A DNA stretch of 64,000 nt from Flavobacterium sp. JAS (GCF_020991455.1 NZ_JAJMOX010000001.1:62001-126000); one strand, 5' to 3'; counted from the stretch's first letter, positions 16,909 through 26,792 are shown. Notes: a model not told the origin generated them from the letters alone. A program made the numbers and translations.

Positions 16909-18513
16909 ATGGACAGTCACACAGTTTTCACGCAATCGATTTCGCTAAATGATTTAGGAATTGAAAATGCAAAGGTTCGCTACCAATTATCTGCAGATGA
17001 ATTGCATGCGGTTACTTTGCAATCAGGCCAAGGTGTTGAGAACTCTACAGGCGCATTGGCAATTAATACAGGCGAATTTACAGGACGTTCTCCTCAGGAT
17101 CGTTTTATTGTAAAAGATAGTATCACCGAAGATAAGGTTTGGTGGGGAAATGTCAATATTCCGTTTTCATCAGAAGCTTTCGAAAAATTATACAATAAGG
17201 TAACTCAGTTTTTATCAAACAAAGAAGTTTTTGTACGTGATTCTTATGTTTGTTCTGATGCAAATTATAGATTAAATGTTCGCGTTGTTACAGAAACAGC
17301 TTGGTCAAATTTGTTTTGCTATAACATGTTTTTAAGACCTGAAGAATCTGAACTTGCAAACTTTACTCCGGAATGGACCGTAATTTGTGCTCCAAGTTTT
17401 ATGGCAGATCCTGCTGTAGACGGAACACGTCAGTCTAATTTTGCTATCTTAGATTTTACTAAAAAAATTGCACTTATTGGAGGAACAGGTTATACTGGAG
17501 AAATGAAAAAAGGAATTTTTTCTGCTTTAAATTTCATTTTGCCGGTTTTCAAAAATACCTTACCAATGCACTGTAGTGCTAATGTTGGAGAAGCTGGAGA
17601 TACTGCAATTTTCTTTGGATTATCAGGAACAGGAAAAACAACTTTATCAGCAGATCCGGAACGTAAGTTAATTGGAGATGATGAACACGGTTGGACTGCA
17701 GAAAATACTGTTTTCAACTTTGAAGGCGGATGCTATGCAAAAGTTATTAATTTAACGGAAGAAAACGAACCGGACATTTTTAGAGCAATCAAAAAAGGAG
17801 CTCTTTTAGAAAATGTGGTTTTCAAAGCAGGAACAAACGAAGTTGATTATGATGATGTTTCAATCACACAAAATACTCGTGTAAGTTATCCTATAACACA
17901 TATTGATAATATTCAGCCAGGATCTATTGGACATAATCCTAAAAATATATTTTTCTTAACGGCAGATTCTTTCGGAATTTTGCCTCCAATCTCAAAATTA
18001 ACTCCAGGTCAGGCTGCTTATTATTTTATTTCAGGATATACTGCAAAAGTAGCTGGAACAGAAGCTGGGGTAACAGAACCACAACCTAACTTTTCGGCTT
18101 GTTTTGGAGCGCCATTTATGCCGTTACACCCAACACGTTATGCAGAAATGTTAACCAAGAAAATGGAAGATGCTGGTGTAAAAGTTTGGTTGATCAACAC
18201 AGGTTGGACAGGTGGACCTTATGGAACAGGAAGTCGTATGAAGTTGAAATACACTCGTGCAATGATTACCGCTGCATTAAAAGGAGAATTGGATACTGTA
18301 GCATTTAAAAATCATAAAGTATTTGGAATTGCACAACCAGAAAGTTGTCCTAACGTTCCAAATGAAATTCTTGATCCAAGAAATACTTGGGCAGATCCAG
18401 AATTATACGATAAAAAAGCAGTAGAATTGGCTCAAAAATTCAAAGCTAATTTTGCCAAATTTGAAGAATTTGCTAATGCCGAAATTTTGGCTGGCGCACC
18501 GATTACAGAATAA
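16909..18513 (+). CDS. pckA: Phosphoenolpyruvate carboxykinase (ATP)
   Basis: A 534-residue enzyme converting oxaloacetate to PEP with ATP, the first step of gluconeogenesis. The kinase motifs are visible: FFGLSGTGKTTLSADP near residues 243-258 (P-loop), IGDDEHGW near 262-269 (metal binding), and ENTRVSYPITHIDN. The substrate-binding Arg-rich segment TGEFTGRSPQDRFIV lies near 60. Length matches ATP-dependent PckA rather than the longer GTP form. It is a single-gene unit with its own terminator. Confidence 0.97.
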   Translation: MDSHTVFTQSISLNDLGIENAKVRYQLSADELHAVTLQSGQGVENSTGALAINTGEFTGRSPQDRFIVKDSITEDKVWWGNVNIPFSSEAFEKLYNKVTQFLSNKEVFVRDSYVCSDANYRLNVRVVTETAWSNLFCYNMFLRPEESELANFTPEWTVICAPSFMADPAVDGTRQSNFAILDFTKKIALIGGTGYTGEMKKGIFSALNFILPVFKNTLPMHCSANVGEAGDTAIFFGLSGTGKTTLSADPERKLIGDDEHGWTAENTVFNFEGGCYAKVINLTEENEPDIFRAIKKGALLENVVFKAGTNEVDYDDVSITQNTRVSYPITHIDNIQPGSIGHNPKNIFFLTADSFGILPPISKLTPGQAAYYFISGYTAKVAGTEAGVTEPQPNFSACFGAPFMPLHPTRYAEMLTKKMEDAGVKVWLINTGWTGGPYGTGSRMKLKYTRAMITAALKGELDTVAFKNHKVFGIAQPESCPNVPNEILDPRNTWADPELYDKKAVELAQKFKANFAKFEEFANAEILAGAPITE

Positions 18514-18540
18514 GGAAAGTTACTAATTCAAATTTAAAAA

Positions 18541-18567
18541 AGCTGTTCAGAGATGAACAGCTTTTTT
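18541..18567 (+). terminator. Intrinsic terminator of pckA
   Basis: AGCTGTTCA and TGAACAGCT with loop GAGA, then six T residues; 28 bases after the stop codon. Confidence 0.92.
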
Positions 18568-18573
18568 GTTTTA

Positions 18574-18621
18574 TTTCAAGTTTCAGGTTTCAGGTTCAAA
18601 CAAAAACTTGAAACCTGAAAC
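18574..18621. repeat. TTTCAGG repeat, inverted pair
   Basis: TTTCAAGTTTCAGGTTTC is followed after a few bases by the complementary ACTTGAAACCTGAAAC. This is one of four sites of the same word family in the window (also 28693-28710, 29974-30006, 39276-39300). Confidence 0.75.
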
Positions 18622-18630
18622 AAAAAATAA

Positions 18631-19686
18631 CTATTTCTTAGCGTCAATACGCGCCTGAATCAAATCCCATGCATAATAATGAAACGTCATTCCGTTACTC
18701 ATGGCTACAAAAAGACCGTTTTTAAAATTTCCGCCTAAGTTTATGCTAGTTACATCAGCTCCGTCACATTCAATAGTTGACGTTGGAATTTCTGCCAACA
18801 AAGGATAATTGTTTGGATTGCCTTTTGCACCTTCTCTAGGATAAACCATAAAAGTATTCGCTTGCTGATTTGATACTAAAATATATCCGGTAGAATCTGT
18901 TTTTTTGTAAATCGCGATTCCTTCATTATCAGCTTTAAAACCAGTTTTCCCGAATAAAGCAATTTCTTTATTATCATTTAAAGCAGGATCAGCTTTATAT
19001 TTTCTAATTCCGAATTGTTCGTCGCAATATAAAACAGTTCCTAATTCGTTGTCAACCGCAATAGCTTCGATTTCTTTTTTCCCGCTATAAGCGCCAAATT
19101 TACGAACCACTTTTGCAGTAGCGAATATCCCATTTCCTGAAAGTTCATATTGCCATAAATAAGAACCAGAAGGCCCCGATTTTCTTCCCACAATAACAAA
19201 AATTTTATGATCGCTTGGTCTTGTGTACAAGGCAACTCCCATTGGATCACGTAATTCTTCGCCTTCAAAAACAGAGATTCCGCCGTTATCAATTGGTTTT
19301 AAATCAGGCAAACTAAAGATTCTTATTTTATTAGATTCACGTTCTGTAGTTACGGCAACATCAACTTTTTTTCCATCGATTAGTAAACCATAAGCGATAT
19401 CAACATTGTTTGGACGTTTTAAAACCTCAGATTTTGCAACGATTTTTCCCTTTAAATCAAAAGCGTACAAACCACCTTCTGTATCTTTATCCGTTCCCAC
19501 GATAATACTTTTAGACGAATCTGTTGGATGAATCCAAATTGAAGGATCGTCAGTATCATGGGGTAAAGCTTGAGTAACAACTGTTGGTTTTACAGCATTT
19601 GGAGCGATTGGAGCTAATTTATCGTCTTTACAAGCGATGAATAAAGTGCTCAAAAGTAAAAAAGCTATTATAGATTTATTTCTCAT
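18631..19686 (-). CDS. Beta-propeller phytase (3-phytase family), lipoprotein
   Basis: About 351 residues from ATG 19686 (MRNKSIIAFLLLSTLFIACK, a signal with lipobox Cys). The body starts with DDPSIWIHPTD and GTDKDTEGGLYAFDLKGK, the hallmark of calcium-dependent beta-propeller phytases that hydrolyse phytate to release phosphate. Repeated beta-propeller blades are suggested by the spaced DNEGIAIY, EAIAVD and LYCDEQ phrases. It lies 72 bases downstream of a TonB-dependent receptor on the same strand, so the pair probably forms an uptake unit for phosphate-containing substrates, lodged in the outer membrane. Confidence 0.9.
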   Translation of the reverse strand: MRNKSIIAFLLLSTLFIACKDDKLAPIAPNAVKPTVVTQALPHDTDDPSIWIHPTDSSKSIIVGTDKDTEGGLYAFDLKGKIVAKSEVLKRPNNVDIAYGLLIDGKKVDVAVTTERESNKIRIFSLPDLKPIDNGGISVFEGEELRDPMGVALYTRPSDHKIFVIVGRKSGPSGSYLWQYELSGNGIFATAKVVRKFGAYSGKKEIEAIAVDNELGTVLYCDEQFGIRKYKADPALNDNKEIALFGKTGFKADNEGIAIYKKTDSTGYILVSNQQANTFMVYPREGAKGNPNNYPLLAEIPTSTIECDGADVTSINLGGNFKNGLFVAMSNGMTFHYYAWDLIQARIDAKK

Positions 19687-19758
19687 TAGGATTTCATTTG
19701 AATAGATTAGACAGAACTGCAAAGTCCTGTCTAATGTAAGAATTTTATAAATTGATTA

Positions 19759-22569
19759 TTACAAGTCAAGTTTCAAACCAAAATTGTATTTGGCTTGGTA
19801 ATACTCAGCTTGTTTGGTGTGCGCCTCAACTCCTTGGTAGTAACGTAAAGGCTGGTTAGTTAAGTTGTTAGCTTCAGCAAAAAGACGAAGTTTTGGAGTA
19901 ATCTTGAAAGAAGCATTTGCGTCTAAGAAAAACTGTTTGTCATAATAACTGTCTTTATAAGATTCAGAACCCAATTCATCTAAATAATCTGAAGTGAAAT
20001 TAGTTGAAACTCTGGCAGAAAAACGTTTGTTTTCCCAAGACAATGATGCATTAAACATGTGTGGAGTTGTTCCCGGAAGACTGATGTTTTTTCTTTCGTT
20101 TCCGTCTTCATCGGCAATTCCTTTTGCTTTAGATTTCGTGTAAGTATAGTTCAAAAAGATACCAAATCCTTTAAGGAATTTCCCAGGAAGAAAATCTAAC
20201 TGACGTTGAAACGCCACTTCAAATCCGTAAACATCAACTTTGTCTCCATTTCTGGATTGTAAAAATGACCAGTTTTCTCCAACCGGAATTGGGTTTGTTT
20301 GGTTAGGGAAATCGGCAGCAAATTTTGCAGTATCATATTGATTGTCGCTATAATTGTAGATAAAATCATTTAATTTTTTGTAGAAAACACCTCCTGAAAT
20401 TAAACCAACAGATTTGAAATAATTCTCAGCCATAAAATCATAGTTGTAGGAGTAAGTGGCATTAAGATCTGGATTTCCGGCGCTAATTTCTTTATCAGCA
20501 GCAATATTATTTACATAAGGAGCCAATGCATAATAATTAGGTCTTGCCAATGCAGTTGTTGCAGCAGCTCTTAAAACTAAATCTTTTGTGGCATTATATT
20601 GAAAAGAAATACTTGGCAATACGTTTGTGTATGAATTTTTAGTGTTGATTTTACTTTCTAATTCTTCTTCATCCAAAACTCTGTTTCCGGTATAATCAAT
20701 ATGAGTATTCTCTACACGGAAACCCAAAACCATTGATAGTTTATCGTTAAAATCCTGATCCCATCTTACATAAGCAGCATAAATATTTTCTTTGGCATTA
20801 TAATTTACTGCTAAAAATTCTGCCGGATCTGCTGATTTTTTAAATAAAGCAGCATTATTTAAATCTAAACTTCCAAGAAAATTAGCCGACGCGAAACTTC
20901 CCGGAATATATTTGCTTCCCGGATTAAAGTTTTGACCATCGTAATAACTGTTCGGAATTTGCGATAACAAAGCCATATCAGTACTAATTGGTGTGTAAGC
21001 GTAGAAATTGTTATCTCTCTCTTTTTCTTTTAATCGAAGTCTAAGTCCGGTTCTCAATCTTCCCTTTTCAGAAGGAATAATGGTAAAAGGAAAACGAATA
21101 TTAATTTTTGCTCCAAATTCGCTTTCGCTGGTTTCATTTGTATTTTCGGTAACCGTTTGAAATTTGAATTTATCCAGTGATTCTCCGGTTGTTGTGATTA
21201 ACGGAAATTTGATATCAGATAAATCTTCGGTCATATCCAGACCTTTCTGACGGTATTCGATATAACGTTCCTCAGGGCGATATTCTCTTGCTTTGGCATA
21301 ATTTGCAGACCAGTCTAAATCTAGTTTAGAGTTGATTAAATGTTCTCCACGAATCGAATAATTTTGAACTCGTTGATCTTCTAATCGTCTGTTTTTGTTG
21401 CGATCGTTGTCAACTCCACCTTTTGTCTGACGTTTTACACGACCTTTAAAACCTGTAATTTCTTCTCCATTATAAATAGGATTAATATCATCGTAAGTAG
21501 TTCTGAAACGGTTTTCTCTATCATCTCTCCAATTGTAAATAGCATTGGCAAAAATCGTATTGTTTTCGTTAAATTTATAATCTAACGCCACAGATCCGCT
21601 ACGACGAATACGCTGTACGTCGTATTTTCTAATTTCTGAAGCTTGAAGATATTCATTCCCGAACTTATCTTTTACCCATTGGTTTTCGATATTGTCAGAC
21701 CCATAATTTACATTATTATAAGATCCGCTAAAAACTGCTCCAAGTTTGTTGTCCAGAAAGCGATTTCCGTACACTAATCCTGCAGTATAAGTTGCGTGCT
21801 CACGAATTGGCATATAACCACCGGCAAGAGTTGCAGAGATTCTTTCGCCATTGGGAGTTGCTCTTGTTACTAAATTCACAGAACCTCCAATCGCATCAGC
21901 ATCCATATCAGAAGTTAAGGTTTTGTTTACCTCGATTGTAGAAATCATATCAGACGGAATCAAGTCCATTTGTACGTTTCTATTATCTCCTTCGGCAGAA
22001 GGAATTCGGTCACCATTTAAAGTTACCGAGTTCAATGACGGAGCCAAACCTCTAATGATAATATTACGAGCTTCACCCTGATCATTTTGCATTGTGATGC
22101 CCGGAACGCGTTTTAAAGCATCTCCAACATTAGCATCAGGAAAGCGTCCCATTTGATCAGATGAGATTACGTTTCCAATATTCTTATTGTTTTTTTGTTG
22201 GTTCAGTGCCTTTGCCTGACCTTTTAAAATGTCTCCAACAACCACTTCATTCAACTCTGTTCCTGAAGTTTTTAGCGCAAAATCAACAACGTTGTTTTTA
22301 CCTTGTTCTACAGTGATTTCTTTAGTTATTGCCGTATATCCTATATATTTTACTTGTACTTTATAAGTTCCTGCATTAATGTTAAGTAACTCAAAACGAC
22401 CATTGTAATCAGATACTGTGTATTTGTTTTCTCCTACAATTTGAATCATCGCTCCCGGCAAAGGAAGTTTGTCATCAATGTCTAATACTTTTCCTGAGAT
22501 TATTGCTTTTTGAGCATAACCTGAAAAGGCCAAAAGCATGAATGTTACTATTAAATAAATTTTTTTCAT
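19759..22569 (-). CDS. TonB-dependent receptor associated with phytase
   Basis: A 936-residue outer membrane receptor. After a signal peptide (MKKIYLIVTFMLLAFSGYAQ) comes a carboxypeptidase-regulatory-like beta-sandwich at about 20-105 (VSDYNGRFELLNINAGTYKV), a plug domain at about 115-230 (VPGITMQNDQGEARNIIIRG, TLTSDMDADAIGGSV) and a long beta-barrel ending in the aromatic NFGLKLDL. Its partner phytase follows on the same strand. No SusD gene is adjacent, which distinguishes it from SusC-type receptors. Probable function: uptake of phytate or an organophosphate; the ligand is inferred from context only. Confidence 0.92.
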   Translation of the reverse strand: MKKIYLIVTFMLLAFSGYAQKAIISGKVLDIDDKLPLPGAMIQIVGENKYTVSDYNGRFELLNINAGTYKVQVKYIGYTAITKEITVEQGKNNVVDFALKTSGTELNEVVVGDILKGQAKALNQQKNNKNIGNVISSDQMGRFPDANVGDALKRVPGITMQNDQGEARNIIIRGLAPSLNSVTLNGDRIPSAEGDNRNVQMDLIPSDMISTIEVNKTLTSDMDADAIGGSVNLVTRATPNGERISATLAGGYMPIREHATYTAGLVYGNRFLDNKLGAVFSGSYNNVNYGSDNIENQWVKDKFGNEYLQASEIRKYDVQRIRRSGSVALDYKFNENNTIFANAIYNWRDDRENRFRTTYDDINPIYNGEEITGFKGRVKRQTKGGVDNDRNKNRRLEDQRVQNYSIRGEHLINSKLDLDWSANYAKAREYRPEERYIEYRQKGLDMTEDLSDIKFPLITTTGESLDKFKFQTVTENTNETSESEFGAKINIRFPFTIIPSEKGRLRTGLRLRLKEKERDNNFYAYTPISTDMALLSQIPNSYYDGQNFNPGSKYIPGSFASANFLGSLDLNNAALFKKSADPAEFLAVNYNAKENIYAAYVRWDQDFNDKLSMVLGFRVENTHIDYTGNRVLDEEELESKINTKNSYTNVLPSISFQYNATKDLVLRAAATTALARPNYYALAPYVNNIAADKEISAGNPDLNATYSYNYDFMAENYFKSVGLISGGVFYKKLNDFIYNYSDNQYDTAKFAADFPNQTNPIPVGENWSFLQSRNGDKVDVYGFEVAFQRQLDFLPGKFLKGFGIFLNYTYTKSKAKGIADEDGNERKNISLPGTTPHMFNASLSWENKRFSARVSTNFTSDYLDELGSESYKDSYYDKQFFLDANASFKITPKLRLFAEANNLTNQPLRYYQGVEAHTKQAEYYQAKYNFGLKLDL

Positions 22570-22803
22570 TGTGTTTTAGTTTGATTTCTTGCGAAACTAA
22601 AACCTTAATGTTATTAAAGACGTTAAAAAAAATTAACATAAGGTTATGATTAATCTTATAAAAAAAGCAGTTATTAATGTTAAAGTAACACTTGTCTACT
22701 CTAAATAGTTTAAGAGTAACTAAAAACAAATCAACTATTTATCTCAGAATTAATTTTTTGGCGTTAAATTTGCCCTATCAATCACAATCAAAAATCATCA
22801 ATC

Positions 22804-23904
22804 ATGTTAAAACAATTTTTTATCCTATGTTCCGGGACCGATCGAGACCTGCTCGAAGGTTGCTCAGAAGGCGAACAAACCAAATATGTTGGTATTGGCG
22901 CCACCGTTTTCTTTACTGCAGTTATGGCTTTTTTGGCCAGTGCTTATGCGCTTTTTACTGTTTTTGACTCTATTTATCCAGCCGTAATTTTCGGGTTTGT
23001 ATGGAGTTTACTGATCTTTAATTTGGACCGATTTATTGTTTCGACTATCAAAAAGAGAGATCGTTTTATGGATGAATTTCTGCAAGCGACACCTCGAATT
23101 ATGTTAGCGATTATCATTGCAATTGTAATTTCGAAACCATTAGAAATTAAAATTTTCGAAAAAGAAATCAATACCGTTTTGCTGAAAGAAAAAAACGAAA
23201 TGGAATTGGCAAACAAAAAGCAAGTTGGTAATTATTTTAAATCAGATTTAGATAAAAACAAAGCTGAGATTGCAGCTTTAAAAGCTGATATTCTGAAAAA
23301 AGAAAAAGAAGTAAACGCTTTATATTCTACTTATATTACAGAAGCTGAAGGAACGACAGGAACTAAAAAACTAGGAAAAGGTCCGGTTTATAAAGAGAAA
23401 CGTGAAAAACATGATGCAACTTTAAAAGAATTAGAAACATTAAAGACGACTAACGAAGCTAAAATTGCCGATAAAGAAAAAATAGGTAAACAACTCCAGG
23501 CCGATTTAGATAAAAAAGTATCGCAAACTCAACCAATTATCGAAGGATTTGACGGTTTAATGGCGCGTATTAATGCATTAGATAAATTGCCTTGGCTGCC
23601 ATCATTCTTTATAATGTTGTTGTTTTTGGCTATCGAAACGTCTCCAATTATTGCTAAATTATTAGCTCCAAAAGGCGAATTCGATTTTAAACAAGAAGAA
23701 GCCGAAACAGCAATGAAAGCAACTTTGGAGCAAAACAAATACCAACGTGATTTGTTAGTCAAAACAAGCGCCCAAATGCACGATAAAGTGTATGCAGATA
23801 TCGCCGAAGATAAAAGCTTATATGATCTGCAGCGTAAAAATGCCAAAGAGTTATTAGAACTGCAATCGAATAGTTTTGTAGAAAAGCAGAAAGCGACTCT
23901 TTAA
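22804..23904 (+). CDS. DUF4407 domain protein
   Basis: A 366-residue protein matching DUF4407: after LCSGTDRDLLEGCSEGE comes a helical transmembrane part (IGATVFFTAVMAFLASAYA and ARIMLAIIIAIVISKPLEI), a long coiled-coil rich in Lys/Glu/Ala at about 125-240, then a final hydrophobic segment LPWLPSFFIMLLFLAIETS. The family is of unknown function. It is divergent from the TonB receptor gene; the shared spacer contains a TAAATTTG element at 22765-22772 that could drive this gene. Confidence 0.88.
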   Translation: MLKQFFILCSGTDRDLLEGCSEGEQTKYVGIGATVFFTAVMAFLASAYALFTVFDSIYPAVIFGFVWSLLIFNLDRFIVSTIKKRDRFMDEFLQATPRIMLAIIIAIVISKPLEIKIFEKEINTVLLKEKNEMELANKKQVGNYFKSDLDKNKAEIAALKADILKKEKEVNALYSTYITEAEGTTGTKKLGKGPVYKEKREKHDATLKELETLKTTNEAKIADKEKIGKQLQADLDKKVSQTQPIIEGFDGLMARINALDKLPWLPSFFIMLLFLAIETSPIIAKLLAPKGEFDFKQEEAETAMKATLEQNKYQRDLLVKTSAQMHDKVYADIAEDKSLYDLQRKNAKELLELQSNSFVEKQKATL

Positions 23905-23958
23905 GTCTTAAAGTTGGAAAGTCGAAAGTCTGAAAGTAATTTACTTTGTATAAAAAAG

Positions 23959-23994
23959 AAAGCCAGAAATAGAAAATTCTATTCTGGCTTTTTT
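23959..23994. terminator. Bidirectional intrinsic terminator
   Basis: AAAGCCAGAAATAGAA and TTCTATTCTGGCTTT form a long stem, with A residues before and T residues after, so it serves the DUF4407 gene on the plus strand and the PH/SHOCT gene on the minus strand. Flanked by inverted AAAGTCTGAAAGTAA-type words. Confidence 0.88.
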
Positions 23995-24032
23995 ACTTTA
24001 GAAACTTTATGACTTTAGACTTTCAGACTAAA

Positions 24033-24755
24033 TTACATGTAGCTCAATATTTCTTTTTTGAACCCATCATATTCACCTTGCATGATTAATCCGTTGTCGA
24101 GTAATTTTTTGTAATTCTGTAATTTATCAAAAAGTTCTTCTTTAGATAATTCGCTCAATTTACGATCTCCTGTTGAAGAAGGCTGAGTTGACTGGATTGG
24201 CTGAATTGGTTCAAAAGTTTCAGTATAAGATGGAGTAGTAGCCGGCATAATTTCGGCATAATTAGTAACTTCTTCCGTTTCAACTTCTTCAACTTCAAAA
24301 TCGTCTTCTTCCTCGATAACTTGTGCAGTTTCTACAACCGGAGTTTCAGCAACAACTGGATTTTTAAGTAAATCTAATTGTTCTTTAGCATAAGTATAAA
24401 TTTTTCTAGCCTGAGTTTTCGGAATATAATCTATCGAAATAGTCAGGTCAGTTGTAGTTCTAAATGAAAATTCAGAACCCAAAATATTCTCTTTTACAAA
24501 AGTGCTTGCAATATCATCCCAAGTATAATCTGTAAAATCCATTGAAAGGCCTAAATTTTTAGGTTTGCAAATAATAATACGTTTGTTGGTTAAGATTATG
24601 CTATCTGGAAAAACAGTAATTGCAGGTTTTTTTTGAACCGCGATATAACCAATTTCTTCGTTTTTCATCAATAAATCATTGAGTTTCGAAGTGATTTTTT
24701 CAATCGCTTTTGGATCTTGTTCTTCGTTCAGAAATTTTTTAAATTGTTCTTTCAT
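24033..24755 (-). CDS. PH-like domain protein with C-terminal SHOCT domain
   Basis: A 240-residue cytoplasmic protein. Residues about 25-125 fit a bacterial PH-like (bPH) fold (FPDSIILTNKRIIICKPKN, DYTWDDIASTFVKEN). An acidic, Glu/Thr/Pro-rich linker follows at 135-190, then the C-terminal SHOCT module (LSKEELFDKLQNYKKLLDNG, GEYDGFKKEILSYM), a short motif that usually mediates assembly. Function unknown. It lies downstream of MmcQ with a 70-base gap. Confidence 0.8.
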   Translation of the reverse strand: MKEQFKKFLNEEQDPKAIEKITSKLNDLLMKNEEIGYIAVQKKPAITVFPDSIILTNKRIIICKPKNLGLSMDFTDYTWDDIASTFVKENILGSEFSFRTTTDLTISIDYIPKTQARKIYTYAKEQLDLLKNPVVAETPVVETAQVIEEEDDFEVEEVETEEVTNYAEIMPATTPSYTETFEPIQPIQSTQPSSTGDRKLSELSKEELFDKLQNYKKLLDNGLIMQGEYDGFKKEILSYM

Positions 24756-24825
24756 GTTCTATAAGTTGCTAAGTTGCAAATTAATTGAGTGGTTAAGTTT
24801 ATATCTTACGCTGCAAATGTAATGC

Positions 24826-25197
24826 CTAATTTTCTAATTCGATAATTTCATTCTGAATTTTCTTTGTCAAACTTTTGAAAACCAATTCATACGAGTGATC
24901 AATCAATTCTTTGACAAAAGCAGTCGATAAATTTCCGTTTAAAGCAATCGTATTCCAGTGTACTTTGCTCATGTGAAAGCCCGGTTTTATCTCATCATAT
25001 TCGGCTCTTAATTCCTGAGCACGTTCCGGATCGCATTTTAAATTGACCGAAGGTTCGTTTTTTTCCCATTGTGATAAGGAAGATAAAGCAAACATTTTTC
25101 CGCCAACTTTAAACACTAAAGTATCTTCATCAAAAGGAAAATGTTCGCTAACGCCTTTTTTCGAAAGACAATATTCGTAATAGGTTTCTAGATTCAT
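24826..25197 (-). CDS. MmcQ/YjbR family DNA-binding-fold protein
   Basis: A 123-residue protein with the MmcQ/YjbR signature: GVSEHFPFDEDTLVFKVGGK near residue 16-35, the central CDPERAQELRAEYDE and the MSKVHWNTIALNG stretch before the C-terminal helix. The fold resembles CyaY/MmcQ-type DNA-binding proteins, but its physiological role is unknown. It overlaps nothing; the DUF4260 gene lies 8 bases upstream. Confidence 0.9.
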   Translation of the reverse strand: MNLETYYEYCLSKKGVSEHFPFDEDTLVFKVGGKMFALSSLSQWEKNEPSVNLKCDPERAQELRAEYDEIKPGFHMSKVHWNTIALNGNLSTAFVKELIDHSYELVFKSLTKKIQNEIIELEN

Positions 25198-25205
25198 ATC
25201 AATTT

Positions 25206-25556
25206 TTATTTACCAATTTCACCTAAATGAGTGTATTTAAATCCCTTTTCATATTTCAAACCGTAACCAAAAATCCGATCCATTGCAGCATGTGAAAATA
25301 GAATAATGCCTATAAGCTGAACGATTTCAATTTTTAAGTAACAGCCAATTATATAAAGTAAAACTGCAATGCCTTTATGATGAACTAAGTTGTACAAAAA
25401 AGCACCAATTTTATTACCAAAAGCATAACCAATCATAGAAAGATCTGGTGCTAAAATCAAGACCAAAAACCACCACCATTGATAGTTTAAGAGACTAAAC
25501 AAATAGATTCCGAGAACAAATAGTCCTAATTCTTCAAGTTTGAGTATTGTTTTCAT
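25206..25556 (-). CDS. DUF4260 family small membrane protein
   Basis: A 116-residue protein with several hydrophobic helices and the recognisable LAPDLSMIGYAFGNKIGAFL and NLVHHKGIAVLLY segments of DUF4260, ending in HAAMDRIFGYGLKY. Function unknown. The gene starts on an overlap with the end of the GNAT gene (ATGA-type), implying translational coupling. Confidence 0.87.
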   Translation of the reverse strand: MKTILKLEELGLFVLGIYLFSLLNYQWWWFLVLILAPDLSMIGYAFGNKIGAFLYNLVHHKGIAVLLYIIGCYLKIEIVQLIGIILFSHAAMDRIFGYGLKYEKGFKYTHLGEIGK

Positions 25557-25951
25557 AATTTCTTTTCCATCATTTTCTCTGGATGTTCCAAAGGTTTAAA
25601 ACCAAATTTTTCATATAAAAAATGAGCGTCAGTTGTAGCTAATCTCCAAATTTTAATCTCTTTCAAGATAGGTTCATTCATCATAGTTTCTATCAAAACA
25701 GACGAATATCCTTTTCCGCGATGTTCTTCAGTAATAAAAACATCCATTACATATCCAAAAACCACATAATCAGTTATAACACGCGCAAAACCAATTTGTT
25801 TGTCATTCAAATAAATTCCGAAGCAAACAGAAGCATCAATTGTAGTTTGCACTTCGTCAATAGTTCTTCCTGCCGCCCAATAAATGTCTTTTAAAAAATC
25901 CTGAATAAAAGGAACGTCAAGTTTGGTTTTATCAGTAGAAACATTAATCAT
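25553..25951 (-). CDS. GNAT family N-acetyltransferase
   Basis: A 132-residue acetyltransferase of the GNAT fold. The acetyl-CoA-binding motif EEHRGKGYSSVLIETM (Q/RxxGxG/A type) is near residues 77-92, preceded by the beta4 strand VFGYVMDVFI. Acceptor substrate unknown. It is followed by the coupled DUF4260 gene. A spacer of GATTTTAGA repeats (25955-26000) separates it from the upstream cyclase. Confidence 0.88.
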   Translation of the reverse strand: MINVSTDKTKLDVPFIQDFLKDIYWAAGRTIDEVQTTIDASVCFGIYLNDKQIGFARVITDYVVFGYVMDVFITEEHRGKGYSSVLIETMMNEPILKEIKIWRLATTDAHFLYEKFGFKPLEHPEKMMEKKL

Positions 25952-26000
25952 AATAATTGTTGATTTTAGATTTTAGACTTTAGATTGGAAGATTTGAAAT

Positions 26001-26792
26001 CTAAAATCTACGTTCTAAAATCTTAAATAATAAAGGTTTTGATGGACTTGCGTCATTTTCAAACGAAGCAATTTGTAAATTTAGTATATAATCGCCATCC
26101 TGAATTTCGTCAGAAGCAAAAATCATTTCGGTAATTGTAGCATTCAATCTCGCATCAGAATTTAAATTTAAAGTATCTTTTACATTCCAAAATGCTTTGT
26201 GGGCCAATAGTTTTCCTTCATCGTGTTCTTTATCAACACTTGGCAAATCAATTAATAAATGCTGAATTTCGCTTTCTCGGATGAAAATCGCTGCTTCTTC
26301 AGATAAATAAGGAGGATTGGTATTTGAATATTTTCGAGACTTTTTATCCTTCTGATTTGGAAGTGTTCTGATAATTAAAGCCTCAGTTTTTCCACTAAAT
26401 GCAGTCGAAGCGTTTGTCAAATTGAGCGCAGTCGAAATGCTTTCTTCCGTAATCACCAAATCATCACCAATTTTTTCAGGTTCAATCGTAATCAGTTTTG
26501 CGAAAAAGAAAAACTGTTTTAAACACTGATTAATACTGTAAAAATCATTCGTAATATGCCCCAAACATTCCGTATGCGTTCCGTGTCCATGCGGATTGAA
26601 GAAAATATTATTAAAATTAGTAGAAGATTTTCCTTCAGAAACTTTCCCAATCCAATCTCCAAAAACTACAGGTTCGATAACTGGTTTTTCAATGTACCAA
26701 GCAATCGGATTTTCGTCTGTATTGGTTAATGGAATTGAAATATCAATTGGTTTTAATAAGTCTATCTCGAAGTTGTTGATTTTTGCTAACAC
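26001..26792 (-). CDS. Cyclase family protein (kynurenine formamidase-like)
   Basis: A 263-residue member of the metal-dependent cyclase/kynurenine formamidase superfamily. The characteristic metal-binding HxGTH segment is visible as HGHGTHTECLGH near residues 68-79. Strands around DISIPLTNTD and the C-terminal DYILNLQIASFENDASPSKPL complete the fold. Whether it acts as a formamidase or another hydrolase is undetermined. No kynurenine-pathway gene is adjacent. Confidence 0.87.
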   Translation of the reverse strand: MLAKINNFEIDLLKPIDISIPLTNTDENPIAWYIEKPVIEPVVFGDWIGKVSEGKSSTNFNNIFFNPHGHGTHTECLGHITNDFYSINQCLKQFFFFAKLITIEPEKIGDDLVITEESISTALNLTNASTAFSGKTEALIIRTLPNQKDKKSRKYSNTNPPYLSEEAAIFIRESEIQHLLIDLPSVDKEHDEGKLLAHKAFWNVKDTLNLNSDARLNATITEMIFASDEIQDGDYILNLQIASFENDASPSKPLLFKILERRF

